From NCBI GenBank assembly GCA_029948255.1, contig JALIZF010001794.1:186001-250000 (forward strand): 64,000 nt of DNA. Direction: 5' to 3'. Source of the DNA: Telmatactis stephensoni (lineage: Eukaryota > Cnidaria > Anthozoa > Actiniaria > Isophelliidae). A program made the position numbers and the translations under genes. This document shows, piece by piece, positions 45,973 through 56,928 of the stretch. Position 1 is the first letter of the stretch; the number at the start of each line of letters is the position of its first letter. A model generated the notes under the pieces. That model ran no database searches. It was given only the letters and a program-made list of their open reading frames with translations, and was not told where the DNA came from.

Positions 45973-47027
45973 TTGCCATGCAAGGAGTGGTTCCCAAGGC
46001 ACACGAAAGAGGAAAGGAAGCTGGAAAAGAAGAGGCAGAAAGCTAAGAAGCGTAAAGAAAATCAAAATGCTAAAACAAAGGCTAAAGCTGGAAATGCTAA
46101 AGATCAAGTCCAAAACATTGCGCTAACATGTGGTAAAATGCTTGTGGACATTGCGTCACAAAAACGCAAACGCATAGATCTTGGTGATAGGTCAAAATTG
46201 CTAAGGTAAAAGCTGTTGAAGGTAAAAAATATATCCCTCAAGTCCAGAAACATCATACTATTGTTCTAATTAGACGGGACGATCTGACCACGCCAAATGG
46301 AACGGATAGTCGGCAAAACGTTGGTGGAGGGAGCTATGGAGATTGTCAAAGAATGGTTTACTGTGGTAATCTCCCAGTTATTGTAAAAACATTTAAATCT
46401 AATGTGAAGCTGGTTGATGTACTACATGAGGCCGACGTGCTTCAAGATTTACAAGCTCTGCAGCACCACCACCGCTTGCCTCTCCTTCTTGGGATTAATA
46501 CCCGCAAAAAAACATATCTTCTCGTAACTCAATTCTGTGGACGAAAAAAGAAGCACACACTCTGGATAGCGCCATGCGCATGCCCATCTTTTTTAACCAT
46601 TAAGGAGTGGGCATCATCAATGGCAGACCTGGCTAGAACACTATGATATGTCCACAGCAAGCAGTGGCTACATAACGATATTAAACAAAATAACGTTGTG
46701 TATCACTTTAGTGGGAGTGAATGGCACGTTGTACTGATTGATTTTGGTAAAGCTACACGGTTGACAGATACCAGCTTGACTGGCAACAAAGTAAAAGATC
46801 CAAAGAAATACCCCTGGTTGGCTCCTGAGGTGAAAGTGGGTTGTCGTCGGAGCACTGCGAGTGATGTCTACTCCCTAGGATACCTCTTAAAGTTTATTCT
46901 GGAAATCTTGTCAAAGTCAAAGTTTAAATGCGATGACATGAAGACTTTGAGTAAGAATTGTAGGAATGACAGTCCTTCCAAAAGGCCAAATGTTCAGTCG
47001 TTATTGAGTGAGTTTGAGAAACCTTAA
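45973..47027 (+). pseudogene. Protein-kinase-like gene, broken
   Basis: A Lys/Arg-rich N-terminal segment (EERKLEKKRQKAKKRKE) ends at a stop at 46209. A frameshift near 46195 leads to NVGGGSYGDCQRMVYCGNLP (glycine-rich loop) and VIVKTFKSN (the ATP-binding Lys). HEADVLQDLQALQHHHRLPL resembles the alpha-C region. After an in-frame TGA at 46643-46645 the frame continues with VHSKQWLHNDIKQNNVVY (catalytic loop, HND), LIDFGKA (DFG) and PWLAPEV (APE), and ends at 47025. The core motifs are all present, so the gene decayed recently or the breaks are base-call errors. No intron was seen. Substrate and pathway are unknown. Confidence 0.6.
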
Positions 47028-48600
47028 GTTCTGCAAGATTTTTAGAATATTGGATTATGTCTGTTTGCTTGGTTATTTGGAACATTCTTTTTCAAATAAT
47101 TTATTCGCTGGGCATTTATCATTCTTGCCATATCAATAACACTAGATCATTTTATATATATATGATATTTAGTAACTGAATGGTTTCTTGGAAGACAAAG
47201 ATGTCTGACTACGTATTTCGACTGAGTGAAAATTGCTGTCATATAGTGAAGTCTGAAAAGTTTACAATTGACAGCTATATACATATATTTGTATTCATTA
47301 TTTGTATTAATTCGTATACAGAAATGTATGTAGATGTACCACTACTCTCTGTAGTTTAGGTTTTTTTATATTTGCATTGGGCCATATATTAGATAACTTA
47401 AATGGCTAGTACGTCTCCTTCCTGTGTCTATTTGACCGGCAGCCAATCAATGACCTCAAAATACTATTTGACAGGCATTTTGTCCAGAATAAATCAGAAG
47501 TCTACAATAATTCAAAATACTCTAAATGAAATATATTTATTTAGAAATGGTAAGCTGATTACAACTACCGTTGTAAATTTTGATTAAAAAATATGTTTCG
47601 TTGATTTAATGAACGAGACGCTCAAGCAGCGTACACTCGGGATACGTGGCACTGTACTTCCTCTAATGCACACCCGTGTGCAGCCTCAATAATGATCTGC
47701 AATTGATCAGTGTCAACCCAATGCAGGACAAGTACAAGAAAGAATGGTGCAGACCACATCTATTGCTTAGATGATGTAATGTTTACTAGCTTCAGACCAT
47801 GTGGTCTGCTTTAGTCAATGAATTTACCACCACATGGTTTCTATTGTTTATTTTGCTGCACCTACGGAAACTGAAACTCTTGCAAATTTATCTTTGTAAT
47901 CAATAACATTCCAAATGATAATTTCATCGTCTGGTCTGATGTTATGGATTTTTTCTACCTCCTTTTATAAATGTTAGAGTGATGGCACTTAATCCATGAA
48001 TCAAAATCATATACTGCCTATTTACTCCTTTTAGCATTGCACCCAAGGACAAAATGACCACATAAGTGCCGCATTTGTTAACACTGACTTCCGCTAGACT
48101 GTCATCTTGGATTCAACGTGGTGAGCTTTATGATTTCTTAATAAACGCCGCCCCCAATTAACATTAATTTTAAAGCACTACATCAGAAACCAGAAAAATT
48201 GACTAAGCGCTGCAGCACTAACATGAGTAAATACGGTAGTCAATGTCTAATAGTCTAATCTATTAATGCCATTTCACGGGTTAGTGCCATCACTCACGTT
48301 ATCTTATCAAGGTTTTTATGTTTTACAAGTCAGGTACTGTTACATCAGTTACTTTTGCGTGAAATGTGAATGGCTGATACCGCAGAATTTTTAGCTATAA
48401 CGCCCCATATTAAATGACACAATTGACAATTGGTTTGGTATTGGTTGACTTCTATGTAATTAAATGTCCAAATACCTATCGTAACAACACTTCTGACAAG
48501 AGAGTGACACACATCCAGCTGCTTTCAGTATATATATTTGTTGAAACAATAGTCAAGCACTGTATTTCTTAAGACTAGAGCTAGAACTACGTTAGACAAT
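47028..48600. other. Spacer of 1.6 kb, nothing recognised
   Basis: AT-rich, with short frames only. Just upstream of 48601 would be the promoter of the next gene; no clear TATA box can be argued for. Confidence 0.4.
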
Positions 48601-50460
48601 ATGGAGAAGTACCAGTTCAGCAGCAATGGTGAATCAGAAGAAGAAGACGTGGAATCCACCACTGTTCTGTATGGAAAAAGATCCCAGAAGGAGTTTATGC
48701 TTTTTGAGCACAAACCGACAAAAATACCAAGAAAGAGGATGTGGGAAAAGTTACAGAAGGAGGGGAGAATAAGATCGATAAACATCAATCCTGCATTCAC
48801 CAGACAAATTAAAGAAGTACTAGTGGACAACATCCCGCTAATGAAGAAAGTGAATTTTGACAGGTAAGTAATGTTAATTGGATAACCAATAATATACTTT
48901 CTGTTGTGGTATATTGCTTTTGAGATAACCTCTGCGCGTTAACTCTCCTGCAACTTAGTAGAATCCAAAGCGCGCTCTTGCTTTGACATTTGTTATTCTG
49001 CAGGGTGAGGTGGTTCCGGTGGGATACTTGGTTTGTCCTTTGGAAATTCTGCCCCAACATAGTACATATGGGAACCTAGTCTTGAGTTCTTTCTTTGATT
49101 TGTTTTCTGACTTGTAAAAGAACACTACGGTATATGTTATTGATTGTTTTACTGGAAGCGTTATCTTATATTTATAGGTTGACTTTTTATCGATCGGCAG
49201 CAAAACTGTAAGGGTAGCCCAAAAACTACCAGAAAGTGGGAAAGCACTGCTGTCGTTATTTAAGAAATCAGCATCAAAAAAGATTTTAATGTGCCAACAT
49301 CACACAGCAGAAGGTAACAAGATACAGTACTGTGTAACCGAGTAACAGGCCCTGTGGGAAGGGGGACGGGGAGAGGGCTAAGTACTAGTACGTTTTTGAC
49401 CATAACCCTTTTGCCTACGGACCAAGCTCTCTGGACGTCACTTGACATTCCAAAATTTACATGATACTTATCTTAGATAATTTCTATTTTGTACATGCCA
49501 CCAAACAACTCAACAGAAAAGACATTTACAAGCTTTATAATAAGCTGCTTACTGAATATTGAAATGTGGCATTAACATATTTAATGATAGACATGAAATC
49601 CTGATTGGCTAACAGCAGGGAAATTTTAGAGCAAATTTTATTGGTAGGAAAAAATATCAAAAATAGTGTGAAAATCAAAGTTTCCTCACATGTTGTTCAC
49701 ATTAGAAAACATGAAAACTCTCCATATTTCAGTCACAAAGGAGAGTTAAATCAAAAGAAAGGTCAAAAAAGCAATTAGGTGTTGAAACCATATGATTTCC
49801 CTGTACAAATATTGCAATCGCTTTTTGCTTTATATCGCTTACTAAGCCTGTTCACATGCTCTCTATAGATTGAGCCTTCCCCCTCCATCTTCCCCTCCCT
49901 CATACTGTAGTCTAATAAGTGATCAATGATATAATTTTTATTTCTTCTATTAGGCTGTACAATCCCATACTCAAGCACAAACTACTGGAACACCTGCATC
50001 CACAGGTACACCATTCCCTTTTCTCATTTATTCAAATTTGGGACAACAATCTTTTCATGGGACTTTTAATTTGTTGATTTAATTATGTACATATGTCTAA
50101 GTATAATGTTTAAGTATAATGCACAAGATAGTGTTTATTTAATTATCCACCGAAAACAAAAACATAAAACAAAATACTTCTCATACCAAGCCATTCTCAA
50201 GCAGACATGCTTTTGTGGTTCATAATTGACTATAACCCTGCAATAGCCATATGTACAAGCACAATTTGTTAGAATAAAGCATATAGATTAATTATTACGA
50301 AAAATAGAAAAATGCGTTGTGAGCCTCCACCTTCCCCTCCCACATACTCTGCAGTCTAATAAGTGATCAATAATATAATTTTTTCTTCTATTAGGCTCTT
50401 CTGGGAGTGTTGCACAATCCTATACTCAAGCAAAAACGACTGGAACACCTGCATCCACAG
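48601..50460 (+). CDS. 5' end of an unknown gene with a duplicated exon
   Basis: Exon 1 (48601-48863) starts ATGGAGAAGTACCAG and encodes an acidic then basic segment (GESEEEDVEST, TKIPRKRMWEKLQKEGRI). It ends GACAG|GTAAGT. Exon 2 (49201-49313), after the acceptor cggcag, encodes KTVRVAQKLPESGKALLSLF and KKILMCQHHTAEG. Exon 3 exists twice: 49954-50005 (52 nt) and 50395-50460 (66 nt), both ending in TCCACAG|GTAC. The 66-nt copy keeps phase and encodes GSSGSVAQSYTQAKTTGTPA. The 52-nt copy would shift the frame. No continuation was found to the right, so the gene is cut or runs on beyond recognition. Family unknown. Confidence 0.42.
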
Positions 50461-50474
50461 GTACAGCATTGACT
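49867..50474 (+). repeat. Tandemly duplicated intron-exon segment
   Basis: About 150 bases (CCTTCCCCTCC, TCTAATAAGTGATCAAT, the acceptor, the exon and the donor) occur at about 49867-50016 and about 50325-50474. The left copy lacks 14 bases at the exon start. Confidence 0.8.
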
Positions 50475-50484
50475 TTCCTCATTT

Positions 50485-51036
50485 CTATAGTAACACGGAA
50501 AATCTTTTCATGGGACTTTTAATTTGTCTAAGTATAATGTCTAAGTATAGTGCACAATACAGTGTTTATTTAATTATCCAATAGTATTATTTGTATTGAT
50601 CATGCTGAGTTGTTACATCAGCTACTGTAATTAAATCAAAGTTTTGATTTTTCTCTATTTCTTTTTGAATTATGTTGCCATACCAATGATTGACAAAGAT
50701 GGCTGAAATCAATATTTCTAAACTCGAGCAGCTCTTAACTGACAAGGGACTACACAGGCAATAACCTACATGCTAAGACAAATTAGAATTTAAGGCACAA
50801 CTAAAAAAATTACCACACCATTTTTGAATCAATATAAGCCATATAAGCAATAAAATAATGAAATTTATTGATTAGCTTATAAAGTGATGTGCTTATATAG
50901 TTTAATAACGACCATTTTCCAGTCAGTACATAAACTGTGGCTAAGGTTTTCGTTTTTATCAGTCTCAGTGTAATTGGTGTTAATTTTAAAACAAATAACT
51001 GGAAATGGAAAAATTTGCATGTGTTTTCACAATAAA
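50485..51036 (+). repeat. Dispersed repeat, copy 2 (paired with 11134-11739)
   Basis: It has the same orientation and order of words as the first copy and starts directly after the duplicated exon segment. Sequence right of it resembles 35280-35330, which suggests a longer composite repeat. Confidence 0.75.
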
Positions 51037-52335
51037 TTAAATTTTCAGGTTTCCTTTTTTTCATCACCAGAGATATTGATGTTTAGGCTGCATATGATGC
51101 GCGTTTCAGGATCTCCCTTTTGTTTTGTTTTTGTTTTTTTGCTTCGTACGCGTACTAGCATTGACAAGTCCTGACGACTGCAACAATTAACTTACATTAC
51201 AACTGATTATACTATTTGTCTTGTGTGAAGCCTTTTAGCATATGTGTACTATACTATTGTTATACAAATACCACTAGAATGTAAGTACTAGAGTGATTTT
51301 CCTTCGACCGTGAAGAAATAGTATGCATAATAGTTAGCAGTAGACTCCAAGCACATTGTTTTCTATTGTCCATTACTACCACAAACTAAATAGTCATTTT
51401 CTTTTCACAGTCGATGGAAAACTACTCTACCATACCAAGGTCTATGTAGTACTGCCACTGCCGTACTGTGTACGAATGTACGAACGTACTAGTGTGCCAG
51501 TACTATCATTCGAACCTGCACGTAGTACTGTCACTGCCGTACTGTGTACGAACGTACTAGTATATGCCAGTACTATCATTCGAACCTGTACGTAGTACTG
51601 CCACTTCCGTATTGTGTACAAACGTACTAGTATTCGTAGTTATAGTGAGGTTTCCCTATTGGGCATCCTATGTATTAGGACCGTGGACCGCGCCGCGATG
51701 GTAGGTCACATAATTATACAAGGGATTTGAGTGAGGAGGTTTCTATAATCTAGTGGCCATATTGAACACGAGCGTATGAACATATTGGCATAAAAGGTTT
51801 ACCTTCACTTACAAAATGTAATAAACTAACTTTTCACCGCAAACAATCATGCGACCAAACGAACCATTACGTAATACTGTTACTACCGGACTGTCAACTT
51901 ACAAAAAAGCGACCGAACATGCCAAACTAGGCAGTCATTTCATTAATGACAGACGTTTCTCTTGTGATCACAAAAAAAGGCACAGTATTTTTGAGGACTG
52001 ATATTTTATATGTCGTGTAGAAAAAAATCTATAAAATCATCAAAAGAAAACAAAATGATCGTGCATGTAGTTATGTGAAGAATTCACACTTACGTTATGA
52101 TTTTTAGCACCTAAACTACTCCGGTAAACAATGAAGAAAGAGCTTTGTTTTATGGAATAAGAACGCATGCATTTGATGTTGGATACACTTCTCGAATGAG
52201 TGCGTATGTGTTGAGAACTCTGAGTAAAAATAGCTGTCCCAATAATTCCCTCTCCATACGGGATGGGGCAGATGGCAAAAGATCTCTCCACATAAAGAGT
52301 GGGGAGAATTCATACAAGTCAGATGCCAATTTATA
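51037..52335. other. Non-coding stretch with a minisatellite
   Basis: No gene was recognised. Besides the minisatellite (51450-51633) the sequence is unremarkable up to the left end of the Harbinger element. Confidence 0.5.
51450..51633. repeat. Minisatellite, about three units of 65-75 bp
   Basis: Each unit contains GTAGTACTG(C/T)CACT, CCGTA(C/T)TGTGTACGAA, CGTACTAGT and, in the first two units, ATCATTCGAACCTG. The units diverge by a few bases. Confidence 0.85.
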
Positions 52336-52527
52336 GGTGGGTTCACACTAGAAGTCAAGTAAGCCCTAAGTACATACGTCATTAAGTAATATACTTGCAA
52401 CATGATACATACTTAAGCACAACAGGCGTTCACACACAAAAATAGAACAATTACTTAGAACCTTTGACATGTCAATCACGGCTAATATTTTTGAGGTATC
52501 GGATTCTGCGTAACATTCGACCACACG

Positions 52528-53769
52528 ATGGACCGCGTGCTATTTTGCGTAACATTTCTTGCTTTTATTGTGTTGCTATTGAACAACAATGAGGCAAAAC
52601 GGCAACAAGAGGCCATGTTCCTAATGTTGATAAACAACCTACAAAGCAGAATCAAATTTAGACGAATGATGATGATGTACGTGCTGAATTTTCGAAAGCA
52701 AAGGCGGGCTCGTATTGTGAGGAGAGCTTGGGCATGGCCTAGACCACAACACTGGTTTAGAACCATGCTAGCAAACAGAAATCTTGACGTTCTATGGAAA
52801 GGCCATTTTCGTATATCCCGACCCACCTTTGAATACATTTGTGATTTAGTCAGAGTAGATATACAAAGGCAAGCTACCAGGATGAGGCAGCCTGTAAGCG
52901 TGGAGGAACGAGTCGGGTTGTCTTTATGGCGTCTCGCCACAGGAAATAGCTACAGAACATGCGGATTGCAATTTGGGTATGGAAAATCAACAGCAAAAAC
53001 AATTTGCAAAGGATTTGAAGAATCGTTGGTTCGCAGAAAGAACCAATTTATTGTGTTTCCTACAACAAGACAGGAGGTGGAAAAAATTATACAAGACTTC
53101 GAAGATAAAAATGGGATACCACAAATAGCAGGTGCAGTGGATGGAAGTCACATTGAGATCAATGCTCCTCCTGTAAACCACGAAGACTATTTCAATCGAA
53201 AACAACACTATAGCATAAATCTGCAAGGAATTGTAGACAGCAATCTTAAATTTATTCATGTGTCTGCTGGTTATCCTGGAAGTATACATGACGCAAGAGT
53301 ACTGAGACTTAGTGGGATTGCAGAAATGGCTGAGAATCAACAAATTCTAGGACTACCAAAAAGAAACATAAATGGAGTGGATATTGGGCCACTTTTAGTT
53401 GGAGACAGTGCGTACAAGCTAAGGCCATGGCTTATAAAACCCTATCCAGAGAGAAGGCAGCTAACTCAGCAGCAAAGAAAGTTCAACCAACAACTCAGTT
53501 CTCTACGAGCTGTGGTTGAAAATGCTTTTGGGTCTCTAAAATCCCGTTGGCGTATACTATTAAAGAAAATTGAGCAACAGTTAAAAAGTTTGAAAACTAC
53601 AGTCATTGCAGCATGTATACTTCACAACATTTGTATAGATAGAGGGGATTTTCTGGACGACAGTAGTGACAGCAGTGACAGCAGTGATGACAATGATGAT
53701 GATTATGACCCTGAGGCACAAAATGAAGTCCGGGAAGCACTCACAGAATATGTTTGGAATCATCTATAA
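52528..53769 (+). CDS. PIF/Harbinger transposase (HARBI1-like, DDE_Tnp_4)
   Basis: The 413-codon frame is intact from ATG to stop. A helix-turn-helix-like segment (YRTCGLQFGYGKSTAKTICK, about residues 142-161) precedes the catalytic domain. The DDE triad is visible as D205 (AGAVDGSHIEI), D293 (LLVGDSAYKL) and E331 (RAVVENAFGSLKSRW). PGSIHDARVLR and ACILHNIC are further hallmarks. The C-terminus is acidic (DSSDSSDSSDDNDDDYD). Length and motif order fit the family. The protein would cut and paste the element together with the Myb-like partner, which normally binds the ends and aids nuclear import. The open frame suggests recent activity. Confidence 0.9.
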   Translation: MDRVLFCVTFLAFIVLLLNNNEAKRQQEAMFLMLINNLQSRIKFRRMMMMYVLNFRKQRRARIVRRAWAWPRPQHWFRTMLANRNLDVLWKGHFRISRPTFEYICDLVRVDIQRQATRMRQPVSVEERVGLSLWRLATGNSYRTCGLQFGYGKSTAKTICKGFEESLVRRKNQFIVFPTTRQEVEKIIQDFEDKNGIPQIAGAVDGSHIEINAPPVNHEDYFNRKQHYSINLQGIVDSNLKFIHVSAGYPGSIHDARVLRLSGIAEMAENQQILGLPKRNINGVDIGPLLVGDSAYKLRPWLIKPYPERRQLTQQQRKFNQQLSSLRAVVENAFGSLKSRWRILLKKIEQQLKSLKTTVIAACILHNICIDRGDFLDDSSDSSDSSDDNDDDYDPEAQNEVREALTEYVWNHL

Positions 53770-54316
53770 TTTTTATAAGTGTTCACATGAGTACAACAAA
53801 ACTAAACTTTATTGATTAATACAATGAATAGAAAAATGAGAGATTTCTTTCATATTTCGAAAGCTTAAGAGTTGTTTCCAGAAACCATGAAAAATATGGT
53901 TTATTAAAATGAAAAGAACGTGTGTTTATGTTTTGAAGGTTACAATTAATGTTTAAATCACTCAATAGAATCACCATATTGGACAACAATCATTTTAAAT
54001 ACGATAAAAAGCAATGATTTTTGCATAATAGCACTAATAGTGATGTATAATCTGTAATGGCTATAGTACATAATATAAAATCATAGTGATATTTAGTAGA
54101 TTATTTTTAAAAATGAACAAAAAGTCTTTATAAAAGTATATGTTCTCAAGGTTACAATTAATGTCTGAATCAACCAATGTCTGAATCAACCCTGAATCGA
54201 CCAATAGAATCATAATTTTAAGTGACATAATTTAAAAATAATTGAATAGATTATTAAAAAAGTAAAAAACTCTTTAGAAACATGAACATGTATATAGGCA
54301 TCTACAGCAGGTGCAC

Positions 54317-56646
54317 CTAATCTTTCTTTGACAGAAGATCTTTGAAAATTCCCTGGAACCCGGTTAAAATGTTATTTGTTTGTTCCATTTGTTTGGTCTG
54401 GCTTTCCTGAAATGCCTTCATGCATTTCTCGAATCGCTTGTTGTCCTCTTCCATTCCTTTCTCCATTACTTTAAAAAACTTCTCGTGCCATTCTTCATCA
54501 TCCGAGTCCTCGATCTTTCTCTTTTTCCCTTTCTTTCCTTTCTCGACTTTCTTCCCTTTTCCTTTCGAGGAAACAGGGGTACCCACTTCTTCTACCTCCT
54601 TATCAGTCGTTTCGGCGCAATGAGGAGTTGTGGATCTGGACGAGTCAGACGTTTCTGAAAGCGAACTCGGAGAGTCATCAAACAATGTTGATGACTCTAA
54701 TTCCATATTGCGTACATCGGCTATATCCCGATGTCCCACGATGACATCCATTTGGTCGAAGAAGGGAAATTTCTCTTTTATATAGTTCATGCCTTCTTCT
54801 CCTGTTGATTGAGATTTTTGTTTTGCATTTTTGTATTCGTATTCAAGGTTCTGAACTCTTTTCTTCACCTGGGGAAGTGTACGCTCATTTTTGTTGTATC
54901 GCTTTTGGAAATTGACATATATCTCGTTCCATAACTTTGTTTTTTCCTTGTTGGAACACAGGCTTACCAGGCTCGCAGTTCGTTTCCGGACTTCTTTGGA
55001 CTTCCTGTGTTATTTGAGTTCGTTAAAGTTTGAATATTTAGGTGATTTCTTTGCTCTCAAAAATGACGATTTTGATTATATGTTCTCAATAAAATGACTT
55101 TAAATTGTTCTTTAGTCTTTTACTTGATGGCATTTGGGTGTTATTTGTCCATGAGATGTGATTTAGTGTGGTTTTTCGACGGCCGTTGTGGGGTATGTTT
55201 GCCGCTCTCACTGTAGGGAAAAGAACAAAAGGCATGTAACGCCGAGCACGATCCGCCGCCAACTCACCTGGTATTCAGGCTAAAATCACACATTTAAATT
55301 AATCCCTCAAGAACCAGCGTCAGGGACATCAAACATCAATAAATTATTGAGATCCTGGCCAAGCCTGAGCCCGATAAGAGAAATACAAGCACCCGAAAAG
55401 CTGGCCGGAAAATTTTACTTCGACCGATTTTCGCCGTCGTACTACGATCTGCTCAAAGTGCTGTCCCTTTGGCATCCCAAGAATGCACTTTTTGTCGAAA
55501 ATCTCTCCACACCCCGTACCCCCTCAGAGATATTTTCGCGGTGTAATATTCACTTTGACCGCGAAAATATCTCTGAGGGGGTACGGGGTGTGGAGAGATT
55601 TTCGACAAAAAGTGCATTCTTGGGATGCCAAAGGGACAGCACTTTGAGCAGATCGTAGTACGACGGCGAAAATCGGTCGAAGTAAAATTTTCCGGCCAGC
55701 TTTTCGGGTGCTTGTATTTCTCTTATCGGGCTCAGGCTTGGCCAGGATCTCAATAATTTATTGATGTTTGATGTCCCTGACGCTGGTTCTTGAGGGATTA
55801 ATTTAAATGTGTGATTTTAGCCTGAATACCAGGTGAGTTGGCGGCGGATCGTGCTCGGCGTTACATGCCTTTTGTTCTTTTCCCTACAGTGAGAGCGGCA
55901 AACATACCCCACAACGGCCGTCGAAAAACCACACTAAATCACATCTCATGGACAAATAACACCCAAATGCCATCAAGTAAAAGACTAAAGAACAATTTAA
56001 AGTCATTTTATTGAGAACATATAATCAAAATCGTCATTTTTGAGAGCAAAGAAATCACCTAAATATTCAAACTTTAACGAACTCAAATAACACAGGAAGT
56101 CCAAAGAAGTCCGGAAACGAACTGCGAGCCTGGTAAGCCTGTGGTTGGAAGCCCTCCTTAGCTTTTCGTAGCGTGCTCCCCATATATCTATCAGCTCCTT
56201 AGTTTCATCCTCAGACCAATCTAATGATTTGCTGCGCTGTTTCGATGGTTTTGACTTTGCTTTGCTTTGCTGTGAGTGTGACTGTGATGGCTCGGAGCTT
56301 GAAGTTGGGGCCGCGCTCGTAGATGGCATACTTAAACTAGTCATCGAAGAGCTTGGGAATTCAGGAAATCTCAAGCCTGCTTGTATTCCGCTTGGCTGCC
56401 ACTGGCCTTGGCTCGGAGGAAAGACAAAACCATGCTGTGGTTGGTACGTATATGTTGGATTATTTCTGTAATAACAATGAAGTCTATTTGTACTGATGTT
56501 CATATCAAATTCGTCAAGAAGAGCATCGATTTTAGAGCAAATTCGACAATAATCATGTAACTAAGCGGTAGATAAAATACTTACGTGTAAAAAATTGGAT
56601 TTCTTTGTGCTTGTGAGTAGTTTGGACCGTTCTGATTATTCGACAT
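54317..56646 (-). pseudogene. Harbinger Myb/SANT-like protein, split by palindrome
   Basis: Exon 1 (56646-56585) starts MSNNQNGPNYSQAQRNPIFY. A 119-base GT-AG intron leads to exon 2 from 56465. A Ser/Pro/Gln-rich region precedes the Myb-like block (LDWSEDETKELIDIWGARYE). At R-R-A-S-N (56144) a 1,187-bp palindrome intervenes. The frame resumes at 54949 with KEKTKLWNEIY and FQKRYNKNERTLPQVKKRVQ, the second half of the trihelix-like domain, then an acidic, Lys-rich coiled tail to 54317. Removing the palindrome and one 7-bp repeat makes the frame continuous, so the insertion is the only defect seen. It is the DNA-binding partner of the transposase in this superfamily. Confidence 0.82.
54957..56143. 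mobile_element. 1,187-bp perfect palindrome (foldback element)
   Basis: Arms 54957-55541 and 55559-56143 (585 bp each) are inverted copies with no difference seen on reading, around a 17-base centre. The ends are CACAGGCTTACCAGGCTCGC. The direct repeat GTTGGAA (54950-54956 and 56144-56150) is a 7-bp target duplication. Each arm contains the word AGCCTGAATACCAGGTG (55281-55265 and 55819-55835) and a 64-codon frame without a known domain. The lack of divergence between arms means a recent origin. Confidence 0.88.
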
Positions 56647-56928
56647 GTTAACCGCATGGGCTCGACAGCAGCAAAGTAACGCTTGGAAGTGATCTTAAAT
56701 TTCACCGCGGTTCATTTTGATTGACAACAGGAAACATTTGAAGGGATAAGGAGGCCGTCAGTAGGGGTAAAAGTTTACTTACGGTCCTACTTCGGCATCT
56801 TTGAAGATATCACATAACCATAGCAACAAAGTATCTTACTTGAGTCAAAAAAGAGCCGTTCACACTGAAAGTATATCCTAAGTATACTTAGCTCCTACTT
56901 TAGATCTCTAGTGTGAACCCACCTTATA

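Larger units (their letters stand above)
52336..56923 (+). mobile_element. PIF/Harbinger DNA transposon
   Basis: The ends GGTGGGTTCACACTAGA and its inverse are terminal repeats. TTATA flanks both (52331-52335 and 56924-56928); the family normally duplicates a 3-bp TWA site, so TTA may be the true target. Inside are the two genes expected of the superfamily, a transposase (plus) and a Myb/SANT-like protein (minus), in convergent orientation. A palindromic element is nested in the second gene. Without it the element is about 3.4 kb. Confidence 0.85.

Noticed and set aside
51450..51633. Repeat units with spacing, CRISPR-like
   Set aside because: Whole units repeat in tandem and are diverged; there is no conserved repeat with unique spacers.
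55347..55753. Two identical small proteins on opposite strands
   Set aside because: They are the same 64-codon frame in the two arms of the palindrome, with no domain or start context to support a gene.
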